Below, in pieces: positions 54,733-64,000 of a stretch of 64,000 nt of DNA. The notes beneath the pieces are model-generated. The model saw only the letters and a program-made list of their open reading frames with translations, was not told the DNA's origin and searched no databases. Each line of letters opens with the position of its first letter. Positions within the stretch are counted from its first letter, which is position 1. The position numbers and the translations under genes were made by a program. The DNA is from Peteryoungia desertarenae (GTDB lineage: Bacteria; Pseudomonadota; Alphaproteobacteria; Rhizobiales; Rhizobiaceae), in NCBI RefSeq assembly GCF_005860795.2, contig NZ_CP058350.1, forward strand, positions 3,526,543-3,590,542, read 5' to 3'.

Positions 54733-56715
54733 ATGATTTCTCCCGAAAAACATCAGCGGATGGCCAATGCGATCCGCTTTCTGTCGATGGATGCCGTCGA
54801 GAAGGCCAATTCAGGCCATCCCGGCATGCCCATGGGCTGCGCCGATGTCGCGACTGTGCTTTTTTCTCGCTACTTGAGCTTCGATCCCAAAAACCCGCTC
54901 TGGCCTGACCGCGACCGCTTCGTTCTGTCCGCGGGACACGGCTCCATGCTGATCTACTCGCTCCTTTATCTGACCGGATATGAGGACATGACCATCGAGG
55001 ACATCAAGGGCTTCCGCCAGATGGGCTCGAAGACGGCAGGGCATCCGGAATACGGCCATGCCTCGGGCATCGAGACCACGACCGGGCCGCTTGGCCAGGG
55101 TATCGCCAATGCCGTTGGCATGGCGCTCGCCGAAAAGAAGCTCGCCGACGAATTCGGCTCCGACCTGCAGGACCACTATACCTACGCGCTCGCCGGTGAC
55201 GGCTGCCTGATGGAAGGTATCAGCCAGGAAGCGATTACGCTTGCGGGTCATCTGAAGCTGAACAAGCTCATTGTCTTCTGGGATGACAACGGCATCTCCA
55301 TCGACGGCGCGATCTCGCTTGCCGACTCGACGGATCAACATGCCCGTTTCCGCTCCGCCGGCTGGAACACGCTTGCCATTGACGGCCACGATCCGGATGC
55401 GATCGCCGCTGCGATCGAGCAGGCCCAGGCATCCGACAAACCGACGATGATTGCCTGCAAGACGGTAATCGGATTTGGCGCCCCCAACAAAGCCGGCACC
55501 CACAAGGTCCACGGCTCGCCGCTGGGTGCTGACGAAATCGCCGCAACGCGCAAGGCGCTGGGCTGGGAAGAGGAAGCCTTCTCGATCCCTGCGGACGTGC
55601 TTGACGCATGGCGTCTGGCCGGACTGCGCTCCACGAAGACCCGCAAGGACTGGGAAGCCCGTCTCGCGAGTGCTGACGCTGAAAAGCGCGCGGAATTCAG
55701 CCGTCGTTTCGCAGGCGAACTGCCGGGCACGCTCGCAAGCGCCATCGACAATTACAAGAAAAAGCTGGCCGACACCAAGCCGACGATCGCAACCCGCAAG
55801 GCATCGGAAGACGCGCTTGAAGTCATCAATGGCGTCGTGCCGGAGACTGTTGGCGGCTCGGCCGACCTGACCGGCTCGAACAACACCAAGACCAGCCAGA
55901 CCAAGTCGATCACCCCGACCGACTTCTCCGGTCGTTACATCCATTACGGCATCCGCGAGCACGGCATGGCCGCTGCCATGAACGGTATGGCCCTGCATGG
56001 GGGCCTGATCCCCTATTCCGGCGGCTTCCTGATCTTTTCGGATTACTGCCGCCCGTCGATCCGTCTGGCCGCCCTCATGGGCATCCGCGTCATCCATGTT
56101 CTGACCCATGACTCGATCGGTCTTGGCGAAGACGGCCCGACGCACCAGCCGGTCGAGCATATGGCAGCGCTCCGCGCCATCCCGAACCTGCTGATGTTCC
56201 GCCCGGCCGACGCCACGGAAACCGTCGAGTGCTGGCAGGTGGCGCTGGAGAACAAGGAACGTCCGTCCGGCCTCGCCCTGACCCGTCAGAACCTGATGCC
56301 TGTGCGTAACGAATACGAAGAAAAGAACCTCTGCGCCTCCGGTGCCTATGAGTTGATCTCGGCAAGCGATGCACAGGTTTCGATCTTCGCTTCCGGTTCG
56401 GAAGTCGAGATCGCGGTAAAGGCACAACAGCAACTGGCAGCAAAGGGCATCTCGACCCGCGTGGTTTCCGTGCCCTGCTTCGAGCTCTTTTTCGAGCAGG
56501 ATGCCGACTATCAGGAAGCCATCATCGGCAATGCTCCGGTGAAGATCGCCGTTGAAGCCGGTATCCGCCAGGGCTGGGATGCGATCATCGGCTCCACCGG
56601 CACCTTTATCGGCATGAAATCATTCGGCGCTTCGGGCCCCTATAAGGAACTCTACAAGCACTTTGGCATCACGGCAGAAGCCGTCGTTGCCGCCGCTGAA
56701 GCGAAGCTTGCCTGA
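54733..56715 (+). CDS. tkt: Transketolase
   Basis: A 660-residue thiamine-diphosphate enzyme. It opens with [34 protein letters not shown], has the ThDP motif [13 protein letters not shown] near 156-168 ending in WDDNGIS near 185-191, a pyrimidine domain with [21 protein letters not shown] near 405-425 and a C-terminal domain. It transfers two-carbon units in the pentose phosphate and (in autotrophs) Calvin pathways. I chose the ATG at 54733, which starts the conserved N-terminus. gap follows after 74 bp. Confidence 0.95.
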   Translation: MISPEKHQRMANAIRFLSMDAVEKANSGHPGMPMGCADVATVLFSRYLSFDPKNPLWPDRDRFVLSAGHGSMLIYSLLYLTGYEDMTIEDIKGFRQMGSKTAGHPEYGHASGIETTTGPLGQGIANAVGMALAEKKLADEFGSDLQDHYTYALAGDGCLMEGISQEAITLAGHLKLNKLIVFWDDNGISIDGAISLADSTDQHARFRSAGWNTLAIDGHDPDAIAAAIEQAQASDKPTMIACKTVIGFGAPNKAGTHKVHGSPLGADEIAATRKALGWEEEAFSIPADVLDAWRLAGLRSTKTRKDWEARLASADAEKRAEFSRRFAGELPGTLASAIDNYKKKLADTKPTIATRKASEDALEVINGVVPETVGGSADLTGSNNTKTSQTKSITPTDFSGRYIHYGIREHGMAAAMNGMALHGGLIPYSGGFLIFSDYCRPSIRLAALMGIRVIHVLTHDSIGLGEDGPTHQPVEHMAALRAIPNLLMFRPADATETVECWQVALENKERPSGLALTRQNLMPVRNEYEEKNLCASGAYELISASDAQVSIFASGSEVEIAVKAQQQLAAKGISTRVVSVPCFELFFEQDADYQEAIIGNAPVKIAVEAGIRQGWDAIIGSTGTFIGMKSFGASGPYKELYKHFGITAEAVVAAAEAKLA

Positions 56716-56789
56716 CACCATCCCGCCAGGGCGCAGGCACTGCGCCCTGACATTGCCCAAGAGTTCAATATCCAATCGGGAGTGCACCC

Positions 56790-57794
56790 ATGACTGTGAA
56801 AGTTGCCATCAACGGCTTCGGCCGTATCGGACGTAACGTTCTCCGCGCCATCGTCGAATCCGGCCGCACCGACATCGAAGTCGTGGCCATCAACGATCTC
56901 GGCCCGGTCGAGACCAATGCGCATCTGCTTCGCTACGACAGCGTACACGGCAAGTTTCCGGCTTCGGTTGAAGTGTCCGGCGACTCGATCATCGTCGGCG
57001 GCGGCAAGCCGATCAAGGTGACCGCCATCAAGGACCCGAAGGAACTGCCTTGGGGCGACGTCGACATCGCCATGGAATGCACCGGTATCTTCACCTCGAA
57101 GGAAAAGGCCTCGCTGCACCTTGCGAACGGCTCGAAGCGCGTCCTCGTCTCGGCCCCGGCTGACGGCGCCGACAAGACCATCGTTTTCGGCGTCAACCAC
57201 AATGCCCTGACCAAGGACGACATCATCGTCTCCAACGCCTCCTGCACGACCAACTGCCTGGCACCGGTCGCCTATATCCTCAACAAGGAATTCGGCATCG
57301 AAAAGGGCTACATGACGACGATCCATTCCTACACCGGCGACCAGCCGACGCTGGACACCATGCACAAGGATCTCTACCGCGCCCGTGCAGCCGCTCTCTC
57401 GATGATCCCGACCTCGACCGGTGCAGCCAAGGCCGTCGGCCTCGTCCTGCCGGAACTGAAGGGCAAGCTCGATGGCTCGGCCATTCGCGTTCCGACCCCG
57501 AACGTATCCGTCGTCGACCTGAAGTTCATCGCCAAGCGCGCTGTGACTGCCGAGGAAGTCAATGCCGCCATCAAGGCAGCCGCCGAAGGCGAACTGAAGG
57601 GTATTCTTGCCTACAGCGAAGAGCCGCTGGTTTCGGTTGACTTCAACCACGACAGCCACTCGTCAAGCTTTGCTGGCGCGCAGACAAAGGTCATGGACGG
57701 CACGCTCGTGCGCATCCTGACCTGGTACGACAACGAGTGGGGCTTCTCCAACCGTATGTCGGACACGGCCGTGGCCATGGCCAAGCTGATCTGA
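56790..57794 (+). CDS. gap: Glyceraldehyde-3-phosphate dehydrogenase, type I
   Basis: A 334-residue enzyme. NAD-binding motif [10 protein letters not shown] (7-16) and the catalytic Cys152 in [10 protein letters not shown] are clear, with His in the [12 protein letters not shown] segment near 176-187. Residue 35 is Asn in INDLGPVET, consistent with NAD or dual specificity rather than the strictly NAD Asp. It interconverts glyceraldehyde-3-phosphate and 1,3-bisphosphoglycerate. Ends at a strong terminator. Confidence 0.96.
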   Translation: MTVKVAINGFGRIGRNVLRAIVESGRTDIEVVAINDLGPVETNAHLLRYDSVHGKFPASVEVSGDSIIVGGGKPIKVTAIKDPKELPWGDVDIAMECTGIFTSKEKASLHLANGSKRVLVSAPADGADKTIVFGVNHNALTKDDIIVSNASCTTNCLAPVAYILNKEFGIEKGYMTTIHSYTGDQPTLDTMHKDLYRARAAALSMIPTSTGAAKAVGLVLPELKGKLDGSAIRVPTPNVSVVDLKFIAKRAVTAEEVNAAIKAAAEGELKGILAYSEEPLVSVDFNHDSHSSSFAGAQTKVMDGTLVRILTWYDNEWGFSNRMSDTAVAMAKLI

Positions 57795-57818
57795 GATCTC
57801 AGTCAGTCATGATCTGAC

Positions 57819-57853
57819 AAAGGGCGGGCCGCCAGCGGTCCGCCCTTTTTTTT
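57819..57853 (+). terminator. Terminator of tkt-gap
   Basis: A stem AAAGGGCGGGCC/GGTCCGCCCTTT (57819-57830 with 57837-57848, one G-T pair, 6-nt loop) followed by an 8-T run sits about 25 nt after the gap stop. Confidence 0.95.
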
Positions 57854-58064
57854 CGTGCCTGCCTTCAGGTTCAGGGTTGAATTACGGCTTCTTAAAAAAA
57901 TCCGATGTGACGATGGAACAATCGTCTCGCTGCTTTGTTGACCTCGGCAATTGTGGCGCAAACGCGGCATTTCGGCCATCCGGCACCAAGCCGGCAGCAG
58001 CCACTCCATCAGAAGACAACGGATATCGAAACCGACCGCCCCCAACGGAAAGGAAGTCGACCTT

Positions 58065-59723
58065 TTGGCCCATACAACCACAGACCAGGATATTGGCCCG
58101 TCCGGCGAAGCCCTGCCGGCACCGGAAGGTGAAACCCAGATCATCAAGACGCCCTATGAAATCGGGCAGGACAATATCAGCTATTCTAGGCCCTTCGTCC
58201 TCGAACTGGACATTCATAACATCGTCTTCAGCGTTTCAGCTCTGACCATCGTCGCCTTCACCTTCCTGACGCTTGCATTCCAGTCGACGCTTGAGCCAGC
58301 CTTCACGGCTCTGCGCGACGCACTTACCGGCAATCTCGACTGGTTCTTCCTGCTGAGCGGCAATATCTTTGTTCTGGTCTGCATCGGCCTGATTGCCTCG
58401 CCCCTGGGCCGCATTCGCCTTGGGGGTCCGGAGGCCATTCCGGACTATTCGAACATCTCATGGTTCTCCATGCTGTTTGCCGCCGGGATGGGGATCGGCC
58501 TGATGTTCTACGGCGTCGCCGAACCGCTTGGCCATTTCACGGCCGCCTTGGAAGGACCAGTGATCGAAAACGGCGTCCGCACGGACTGGGCGCCGCTCAA
58601 TGGCGCGGAGGGCGATCCGGAGGCTGCGCGGCGCCTCGCCATGGCCGCCACCATCTTTCACTGGGGCCTGCATCCCTGGGCAATCTATGCGATCGTCGCC
58701 CTGTCGCTTGCGCTCTTTGCCTTTAACAAGGGATTGCCGCTCACTTTGCGATCAGTTTTCTACCCGATCTTCGGAGAGCGCGTCTGGGGCTGGCCGGGTC
58801 ACGTGATCGATATCCTCGCGGTCTTCGCCACCATCTTTGGCCTGTCGACCTCGCTCGGCATTGGCGCCCAGCAGGCAAGCGGCGGGCTGGACTTCCTGTT
58901 CGGCATTCCGGCGACCGATGCAACGATCATCCTGCTGGTCATCGGCATCACGGGTATCGCGATTGCCTCCGTCATCGCCGGCATGGACAAGGGTGTGAAA
59001 ACGCTTTCCGAGGTGAACATGGCGCTCGCTGCCTTGCTTCTGATCTTCGTGATTGCCGTCGGCCCGACCATGCAGATCGTCAGCGGGTTCTTCCTCAATC
59101 TTGCCGCCTATGCACAGAACCTAGTGGCGCTTTCCAATCCCTTCGGACGCGAGGACGCCAATTTCTCGCAAGGCTGGACCGCCTTCTATTGGGCCTGGTG
59201 GATCAGCTGGTCACCCTTCGTTGGCATGTTCATCGCCCGCGTCAGCCGAGGCCGGACAGTGCGCGCCTTTCTCACCGCCGTCCTCCTGATCCCCTCGCTG
59301 GTGTCGGTTCTCTGGATGACCGCCCTCGGCGGGACGGCGATCAGCCAGGTAACGGTTGACGGCCTGTCATCGGTTGCTGACGCGGCGCTGGAACTGCAGC
59401 TTTTCGAGATGCTCACGCATCTGCCCCTGACCGGCATCACCTCCTTTATCGGCATCGTGCTGGTCATCGTCTTCTTCGTGACCTCCTCGGACTCTGGATC
59501 CCTGGTCATCGATACGATCGCTGCCGGTGGCAAAGTCAACGCCCCGGTCCCCCAGCGCGTGTTCTGGGCAACCTTTGAAGGACTGGTCGCAATTGCGCTC
59601 TTGCTCGGTGGTGGCCTCGCTGCCTTGCAGGCGATGGCCGTGTCGACCGGTCTCCCTTTCGCCCTTGTCTTGCTGGGCGCGACCTTCGCGCTGGTGAAAG
59701 GCCTGATGGCAGAACCTCGGTGA
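58065..59723 (+). CDS. BCCT family betaine/carnitine/choline-type transporter
   Basis: A 552-residue polytopic transporter with the BCCT hallmarks: FAAGMGIGLMFYGVAEPLGHF near 137-157 (Gly-rich TM3), FHWGLHPWAIYAIVAL near 198-213, and the WTAFYWAWWISWSPFVGMFIARVSRGRTVRAF motif near 370-402. I chose a TTG start at 58065 with AAGGAAG 8 nt upstream; the reading frame also extends upstream to a possible ATG at 57951 without a ribosome site. BCCT carriers import compatible solutes with Na+ or H+, suggesting osmotic protection. The ligand cannot be fixed from sequence. Confidence 0.85.
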   Translation: MAHTTTDQDIGPSGEALPAPEGETQIIKTPYEIGQDNISYSRPFVLELDIHNIVFSVSALTIVAFTFLTLAFQSTLEPAFTALRDALTGNLDWFFLLSGNIFVLVCIGLIASPLGRIRLGGPEAIPDYSNISWFSMLFAAGMGIGLMFYGVAEPLGHFTAALEGPVIENGVRTDWAPLNGAEGDPEAARRLAMAATIFHWGLHPWAIYAIVALSLALFAFNKGLPLTLRSVFYPIFGERVWGWPGHVIDILAVFATIFGLSTSLGIGAQQASGGLDFLFGIPATDATIILLVIGITGIAIASVIAGMDKGVKTLSEVNMALAALLLIFVIAVGPTMQIVSGFFLNLAAYAQNLVALSNPFGREDANFSQGWTAFYWAWWISWSPFVGMFIARVSRGRTVRAFLTAVLLIPSLVSVLWMTALGGTAISQVTVDGLSSVADAALELQLFEMLTHLPLTGITSFIGIVLVIVFFVTSSDSGSLVIDTIAAGGKVNAPVPQRVFWATFEGLVAIALLLGGGLAALQAMAVSTGLPFALVLLGATFALVKGLMAEPR

Positions 59724-59730
59724 AGCCGCG

Positions 59731-59766
59731 CCGACATACCGGAAGAACCGCCTTCCGGTATGTCGG
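59731..59766 (+). terminator. Stem-loop after the BCCT gene
   Basis: A perfect 15-bp stem (59731-59745 with 59752-59766, loop AACCGC) starts 8 nt after the stop. It lacks a strong T-run, so it may terminate weakly or protect the mRNA end. Confidence 0.7.
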
Positions 59767-59838
59767 CAGGACACAACCGAAATTGAACGGCGTGCAACAA
59801 TAAAAAGACAATCTTTCTAGTCTATCGCCCAAGTGTCA

Positions 59839-59868
59839 GCATGATCATGGGCTACATCATGATCATGC
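59839..59868. promoter_or_regulatory. Double palindromic operator-like sequence upstream of the antiporter
   Basis: Two copies of the palindrome CATGATCATG (59840-59849 and 59858-59867) are centred 18 bp apart and together form an 11-bp inverted repeat with an 8-nt spacer. It lies about 145 bp before the K+/H+ antiporter start, a place where a dimer-of-dimers regulator could bind. Confidence 0.5.
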
Positions 59869-60012
59869 CATCCAGGCAGTGTCTTTCACCCCTCGAAAGC
59901 ATCTGTGTTCAGCGGGTCAGGACCCTTTTTGGCGCTGTGGTTTGACAGCTGCAGCACCACGCGGGACACTTGGTTGTTGGGTTTGGCAAGGACGGTTTGA
60001 AGGGAGCATGAT

Positions 60013-61842
60013 TTGCAGGAATTCTATGCGATTACGCTGGTTGCGACGGCCCTCGTTCTGCTGGCCGCCTTTTCCAGCCTCATCGCATTTCGCTTCGGCG
60101 CGCCTCTGCTTCTCCTCTTCCTGCTGATCGGACTGGGCGCCGGTGTTGACGGACTGGGCATCGATTTTTCCAATTTCTCCCTTGCCTATGTGGTCGGTTC
60201 AATCGCGCTGTCCATCATTCTGTTTGATTCCGGCTATGGGACGTCGTTGCAATCCTTCAAGCTCTCGGCAGCCCCCGCCCTGACACTGGCGACGCTCGGC
60301 GTTCTTCTGACCAGCTTCATTTTGGGCGTTGCCGCTCACCTGCTCCTCGGAATGAGCTACATGGAAGGCCTGCTGCTCGGTGCCATTCTCGGCTCGACGG
60401 ATGCCGCCGCCGTGTTCTTCCTGCTGCGCATCGGCGGCATCAATATTCGTGACCGCGTCCGTTCGGCGCTGGAAGTGGAATCGGGGACCAACGACCCGAT
60501 GGCGATCTTTCTGGCAATCGCCCTGGTTGAACTGATCTCCAGCGGAGCTGGCGCCGAGGGCTTCAATCTCGAGCTCGTCCGTCTGTTTGTCGAGCAGATG
60601 GGCATTGGCCTTGCCTTCGGCATCCTCGGCGGTGTCATCATCGTCTTCATTTTGCGACGGATGCAGGTGGAACGCGGCCTCGCCCCGATCTTCATGCTCG
60701 CCTTGGCGCTGATGATCTTCTCCTTCACCGGAGCAGTCGGCGGCAGCGGATTCCTGGCAGTCTATGTGGCTGGCATCTACGCCGGTGCCCGCAAGCTGCC
60801 GGCGACAACAACGATCAGCCGCTTCCAGGACGGCATGACCTGGCTTGCACAGATCATCATGTTTCTTGTGCTTGGTCTTCTGGCCACACCCTCGCAGTTT
60901 CCGAGCATCCTGCTGCCGGCAATCCTGCTGGCCCTTTTCCTGATCTTCGTTGCACGTCCACTGGCCGTGTGGCTCTGTCTCCTCCCCTTCGACTTCACGC
61001 AGCGCGAAACCGGCTTCATCGCCTGGGTTGGCCTCCGAGGTGCAGTCTCCATCCTGCTGGGCATTCTCCCGGTGATCGGCAATCTGGAAGATGGCCAGAC
61101 CTTCTTCAACACCGCCTTCATCGTCGTGATGATCTCCCTCGTGGTCCAGGGCTGGACGATCAAGCCCGTCGCCAAGCGTCTGGGATTGATCGTCCCGCCG
61201 CGGATCGGCGCCATCGACAAGGTCGAACTGGACCTTCCGGGTTCGGCCAATCACGAGCTTCTGGCCTACAGGGTCGTCGCCGGCAGCCCCGTGCTGCGCG
61301 GTGAGCGTATTCCGCGCTGGGCCATGCCATCGCTGGTCATCCGGGACGGCAAGTCGATGCGGTATCAGTATGCCGGTCGACTGCGCGAGAACGACCATGT
61401 CTATCTGTTCATCGCCCCAAGCTATTCGAAGCTGCTGGACCGTCTCTTTGCCACGGAAGCACCTGTCGAAGCCGATGACAGCGAATTCTTCGGCACTTTT
61501 GCAATTTCGCCGACAACCCAGGTACAATCTCTCGACGATGCCTATGGACCTCTGACGATTTCGGAAGGGGAACGCGGCAGGAACGTTGCAGACATGATCA
61601 ACCAGCGCCTTGGCGGTCGCGCCGACTATGCCGATCGCGTACGTCTCGGGCCAATCGTGCTGATCGTCCGCGACATTGACGAACATGGTCACATCGCCTC
61701 GGTTGGCGTCTCGATGGAACCAGTCGAGCCGGCCACCACCTGGCCCATCTTCCTCAATATCCGCGAACTGGCTCACGCCGTACGCGATTATCTGCGTCGA
61801 AAGCGCGGCACGCTCAAGAGCGATGACAAGGTCGAAAATTAG
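60013..61842 (+). CDS. K+/H+ antiporter of the NhaP2/CvrA type
   Basis: A 609-residue protein. About twelve membrane helices (1-390) of the CPA1 type carry SGTNDPMAIFLAIALVE near 157-173 (ion-binding Asp). A C-terminal cytosolic region contains an RCK_C-like domain (VELDLPGSANHELLAYRVVAGSPVLRGERIP, about 405-480) and a further CorC_HlyC-type segment to about 600. The TTG at 60013 is chosen because AGGGAG lies upstream. It probably expels K+ in exchange for H+ during osmotic or alkaline adaptation and lies upstream of pgk. Confidence 0.85.
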   Translation: MQEFYAITLVATALVLLAAFSSLIAFRFGAPLLLLFLLIGLGAGVDGLGIDFSNFSLAYVVGSIALSIILFDSGYGTSLQSFKLSAAPALTLATLGVLLTSFILGVAAHLLLGMSYMEGLLLGAILGSTDAAAVFFLLRIGGINIRDRVRSALEVESGTNDPMAIFLAIALVELISSGAGAEGFNLELVRLFVEQMGIGLAFGILGGVIIVFILRRMQVERGLAPIFMLALALMIFSFTGAVGGSGFLAVYVAGIYAGARKLPATTTISRFQDGMTWLAQIIMFLVLGLLATPSQFPSILLPAILLALFLIFVARPLAVWLCLLPFDFTQRETGFIAWVGLRGAVSILLGILPVIGNLEDGQTFFNTAFIVVMISLVVQGWTIKPVAKRLGLIVPPRIGAIDKVELDLPGSANHELLAYRVVAGSPVLRGERIPRWAMPSLVIRDGKSMRYQYAGRLRENDHVYLFIAPSYSKLLDRLFATEAPVEADDSEFFGTFAISPTTQVQSLDDAYGPLTISEGERGRNVADMINQRLGGRADYADRVRLGPIVLIVRDIDEHGHIASVGVSMEPVEPATTWPIFLNIRELAHAVRDYLRRKRGTLKSDDKVEN

Positions 61843-61926
61843 GTCCCCTCGCCTTGCGTCGTGATGGAAGCGGTGTAAGGTCCGGCCCGTCCGCCCAATT
61901 CAACAGCATTCAAAACGGGTAAACTC

Positions 61927-63126
61927 ATGCCGGCTTTCAAGACCCTCGACGACCTCACCGACATCGCAGGCAAGCGCGTCCTCGTTCGTGTCGATCTCAA
62001 CGTTCCCGTCACTGATGGCAAGGTGTCGGACAAGACCCGAATCGAACGGGTAGCCCCGACAATCCAGGAACTCTCCGAAAAGGGAGCCAAGGTGATCCTG
62101 CTTGCACATTTCGGACGTCCGAAGGGTGAGCCCGTGGCCGACCAGTCGCTATCGCTGATCGCACCCGCCGTCGAAGAAGTGCTCGACCAGAGTGTGGCTT
62201 TCGCCTCCGATTGCATTGGCGAGCCTGCTGCGACTGCCATCGCCAAGATGAACAATGGCGACATTCTTCTTCTGGAAAACACCCGCTTCCACAAGGGTGA
62301 GGAAAAGAACACACCGGAATTTGTCGCAGAGCTTGCCAGGAATGGCGACATTTATGTGAACGACGCCTTCTCGGCTGCGCATCGCGCCCACGCCTCGACC
62401 GAGGGGCTGGCCCATCATATGCCCGCCTATGCCGGTCGCACCATGCAGGCCGAACTCGAAGCACTGGAAAAAGGTCTCGGCCAACCAACCCGTCCCGTTG
62501 TGGCTATCGTGGGTGGCGCAAAGGTCTCAACCAAGATCGACCTTTTGTCGAACCTTGTGACCAAGGTCGACGCACTCGTCATCGGTGGCGGCATGGCCAA
62601 CACCTTCATCGCGGCCCAGGGCATCAATGTCGGCAAGTCGCTCTGCGAGCATGACCTGGCGGACACCGCCCGCTCGATCATGGAAACAGCCGCCAAAGCC
62701 GGCTGTGATATCGTGCTTCCCATCGACGGCGTGGTTGCCCGCGAGTTCAAGGCCAATGCCGAGAACGAAACGGTCGATATCAACGCCATCCCTGCCGATG
62801 CCATGATGCTCGACGTCGGCCCGAAGTCGGTCGAGCTGATCAATGGCTGGATCGAGAGGGCAGCGACCCTCGTCTGGAACGGTCCGCTCGGCGCCTTCGA
62901 AATTGCCCCCTTCGACAAGGCGACTGTTTCCGCCGCCCTGCATGCCGCCGACCAGACCAAGGCCGGCAAGCTCGTCTCGGTCGCCGGTGGCGGCGACACC
63001 GTGTCGGCTCTCAATCATGCCGATGTGGCTGAAGACTTTTCTTACGTCTCGACAGCCGGCGGTGCATTCCTCGAATGGATGGAAGGCAAGGAACTGCCGG
63101 GCGTTGCTGTCCTGACCAAGGGCTGA
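61927..63126 (+). CDS. pgk: Phosphoglycerate kinase
   Basis: A 399-residue glycolytic kinase with the N-terminal [12 protein letters not shown] (about 19-29), [10 protein letters not shown] near 58-67, [13 protein letters not shown] near 117-129 and the nucleotide-domain segments [12 protein letters not shown] near 194-205 and GAFE near 324-327, then GGGDTVSAL near 356-364. It transfers phosphate between 1,3-bisphosphoglycerate and ADP. It lies 84 bp after the antiporter gene and ends at a clear terminator. Confidence 0.96.
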   Translation: MPAFKTLDDLTDIAGKRVLVRVDLNVPVTDGKVSDKTRIERVAPTIQELSEKGAKVILLAHFGRPKGEPVADQSLSLIAPAVEEVLDQSVAFASDCIGEPAATAIAKMNNGDILLLENTRFHKGEEKNTPEFVAELARNGDIYVNDAFSAAHRAHASTEGLAHHMPAYAGRTMQAELEALEKGLGQPTRPVVAIVGGAKVSTKIDLLSNLVTKVDALVIGGGMANTFIAAQGINVGKSLCEHDLADTARSIMETAAKAGCDIVLPIDGVVAREFKANAENETVDINAIPADAMMLDVGPKSVELINGWIERAATLVWNGPLGAFEIAPFDKATVSAALHAADQTKAGKLVSVAGGGDTVSALNHADVAEDFSYVSTAGGAFLEWMEGKELPGVAVLTKG

Positions 63127-63154
63127 GTCTGATTACATCCTCGGCTTGCTTCAG

Positions 63155-63184
63155 AACCGCGTACCCGTTTGGTGCGCGGTTTTT
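63155..63184 (+). terminator. Terminator of pgk
   Basis: A stem AACCGCG/CGCGGTT (63155-63161 with 63174-63180), extended by ACC/GGT inside, is followed by TTTTC, 28 nt after the pgk stop. Confidence 0.85.
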
Positions 63185-63324
63185 CGTTGTCACGACAGCG
63201 TGTTAGATGACGTGACAAAGGGAACTTCAGAGGATTTTTGAGATTGTATCGGAGCGTCACGAACAGCAGGAGCGGAGACAGCCTCCATGCAAATTGAACT
63301 GCGTTTAAAAATTTTTGAATTTTC

Positions 63325-63351
63325 AAACGATTGAAATGATTTCAATCGTTT
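63325..63351. promoter_or_regulatory. 27-bp perfect dyad (probable operator) upstream of class I fba
   Basis: AAACGATTGAAAT, one central G, then ATTTCAATCGTTT: two 13-bp arms in perfect inverted symmetry. It is far too long to be chance and is not followed by a T-run, so a transcription-factor operator is more likely than a terminator. A LacI-type regulator of carbon metabolism is a plausible binder (inference from shape only). Confidence 0.65.
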
Positions 63352-63547
63352 CAATAGCTTAGCCCGCCATTTTCCCATCCTGCAAGTTCTGTTATCGGCG
63401 GTGTCATCGTGATGTGCCAGACTGCAGGCTCTGATGAGGTGCAGGTCTGGACGGGAATTTGGCCGGATCGGCTTGCGCGGACCGGCCCCGGCAAATGATG
63501 AATGATTGTTGGCGCAAGCGCGCCATATTGAGGGATAGGAGTAGAAT

Positions 63548-64000
63548 ATGGTGGACGCAAAGATGTTGAACAAAATCAGCTCGGCGCCCGGGTTTATTGC
63601 GGCGCTGGATCAGAGCGGTGGTTCGACACCCGGGGCTTTGCGTCTCTACGGTATTTCTGAAAATGACTATCAGGGTGACGAGGAAATGTTCCGCCTGATG
63701 CATGCCATGCGGGTGCGCATCATGCAGGCACCGGCTTTCTCCGGCGACAAGGTCATTGGCGCTATCCTGTTTGAACGAACCATGGATGGCGATGCCGATG
63801 GCGTGCCGGTACCGTCATACCTCTGGGAGAAGCGTGGCGTTGTCCCTTTCCTCAAGATCGACAAGGGCCTGATGGACGAGGAAAATGGCGTTCAGCTGAT
63901 GAAGCCCATGCCTGATCTTGATTCTTTGCTGATCCGTGGTCGCGAGAAGGGCGTTTTCGGCACCAAGATGCGATCCGTGATCGCCCATGCCGACAATGCG
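63548..64000 (+). CDS. fba: Class I fructose-bisphosphate aldolase, 3' partial
   Basis: The frame from the ATG at 63548 is open to the right edge (151 codons visible). It has AGGAG 6 nt upstream. The sequence begins MVDAKMLNKISSAPGFIAA and continues with LDQSGGSTPGALRLYGI and MRVRIMQAPAFSGDKVIGAILFERTMD, features of the class I (Schiff-base) aldolases of rhizobia; the catalytic Lys should lie beyond or near the edge. It cleaves fructose-1,6-bisphosphate to triose phosphates and completes the tkt-gap-pgk-fba group of central carbon genes. Confidence 0.9.
   Translation, partial: MVDAKMLNKISSAPGFIAALDQSGGSTPGALRLYGISENDYQGDEEMFRLMHAMRVRIMQAPAFSGDKVIGAILFERTMDGDADGVPVPSYLWEKRGVVPFLKIDKGLMDEENGVQLMKPMPDLDSLLIRGREKGVFGTKMRSVIAHADNA

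Larger units (their letters stand above)
63127..63547. other. Intergenic region (421 bp) between pgk and class I fba
   Basis: It contains the pgk terminator (63155-63184) and a 27-bp perfect dyad (63325-63351). AT content is high at 63295-63360. No convincing coding frame with a ribosome site was seen; a short frame on the opposite strand looks like an artefact. The promoter of the aldolase gene should lie between about 63360 and 63520 but I cannot pinpoint it. Confidence 0.6.

Noticed and set aside
1..64000. CRISPR arrays, insertion sequences, prophage and rRNA genes
   Set aside because: I saw no regularly spaced repeats, transposase or integrase motifs, phage structural genes or rRNA sequence.

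Overview
The window is a gene-dense, high-GC chromosomal segment from an alphaproteobacterium, most likely a member of the Rhizobiaceae (Rhizobium/Agrobacterium-type). The evidence is the smo (sorbitol/mannitol) operon, the tol-pal cluster leading into tilS-ftsH-glmM, the tkt/gap/pgk/class I fba group, the zapA-6S RNA neighbourhood, and a LexA box of the alphaproteobacterial GTTC-N7-GTTC form. I saw no insertion sequence, prophage, CRISPR array or rRNA.

Layout. 1-4.6 kb: a 5'-truncated membrane protein, a DedA-like protein, an HpcH/HpaI aldolase, a two-gene GMC oxidoreductase (gluconate-dehydrogenase type, no cytochrome subunit nearby) and a VOC protein. 4.8-15.2 kb: a ribbon-helix-helix protein, then a polyol catabolic locus made of a SorC/DeoR-type regulator, an ABC importer (smoEFGK), sorbitol and mannitol dehydrogenases, a HAD phosphatase and an FGGY kinase. 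15.2-20.1 kb: dipeptide epimerase, mnmA, tRNA-Met(CAT), a small coiled-coil membrane protein, a ThuA-like protein, a Cys-rich four-helix-bundle protein and a transglycosylase lipoprotein. 20.2-28 kb, mostly minus strand: a Tim44-like protein, a cyanide-insensitive-type bd oxidase (cydA-cydB plus a 37-residue DUF2474 gene), serC-serA and a beta-barrel outer membrane protein. 28.3-31.8 kb: a chemoreceptor and a luciferase-like monooxygenase.

31.9-35.6 kb is the most unusual part. The Holliday-junction operon ruvC-ruvA-ruvB is split by two complete AbrB/PIN (VapBC-type) toxin-antitoxin modules, giving ruvC-vapBC1-ruvA-vapBC2-ruvB on one strand. A perfect GTTC-N7-GTTC SOS box overlaps the -35 element of the first module, and a one-mismatch SOS box precedes ruvC. 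The second module overlaps ruvB by an ATGA junction. This suggests toxin-antitoxin genes under the same DNA-damage control as the repair genes.

35.6-48.7 kb: a NUDIX hydrolase, ybgC, tolQRAB-pal-cpoB, tilS, ftsH (its leader can form two mutually exclusive hairpins, one hiding the ribosome binding site), glmM, a convergent yebC and a flavin-type oxidoreductase. 48.7-54.4 kb: an MBL-fold protein with a degenerate metal motif, ymdB, the 5-formyl-THF cyclo-ligase gene, a chemoreceptor with a CheR-binding pentapeptide, a probable 6S RNA, zapA and a DUF4164 gene. 54.7-64 kb: tkt, gap, a BCCT transporter, a K+/H+ antiporter, pgk and the start of a class I fructose-bisphosphate aldolase that runs off the window; a 27-bp perfect dyad lies upstream of the last gene.
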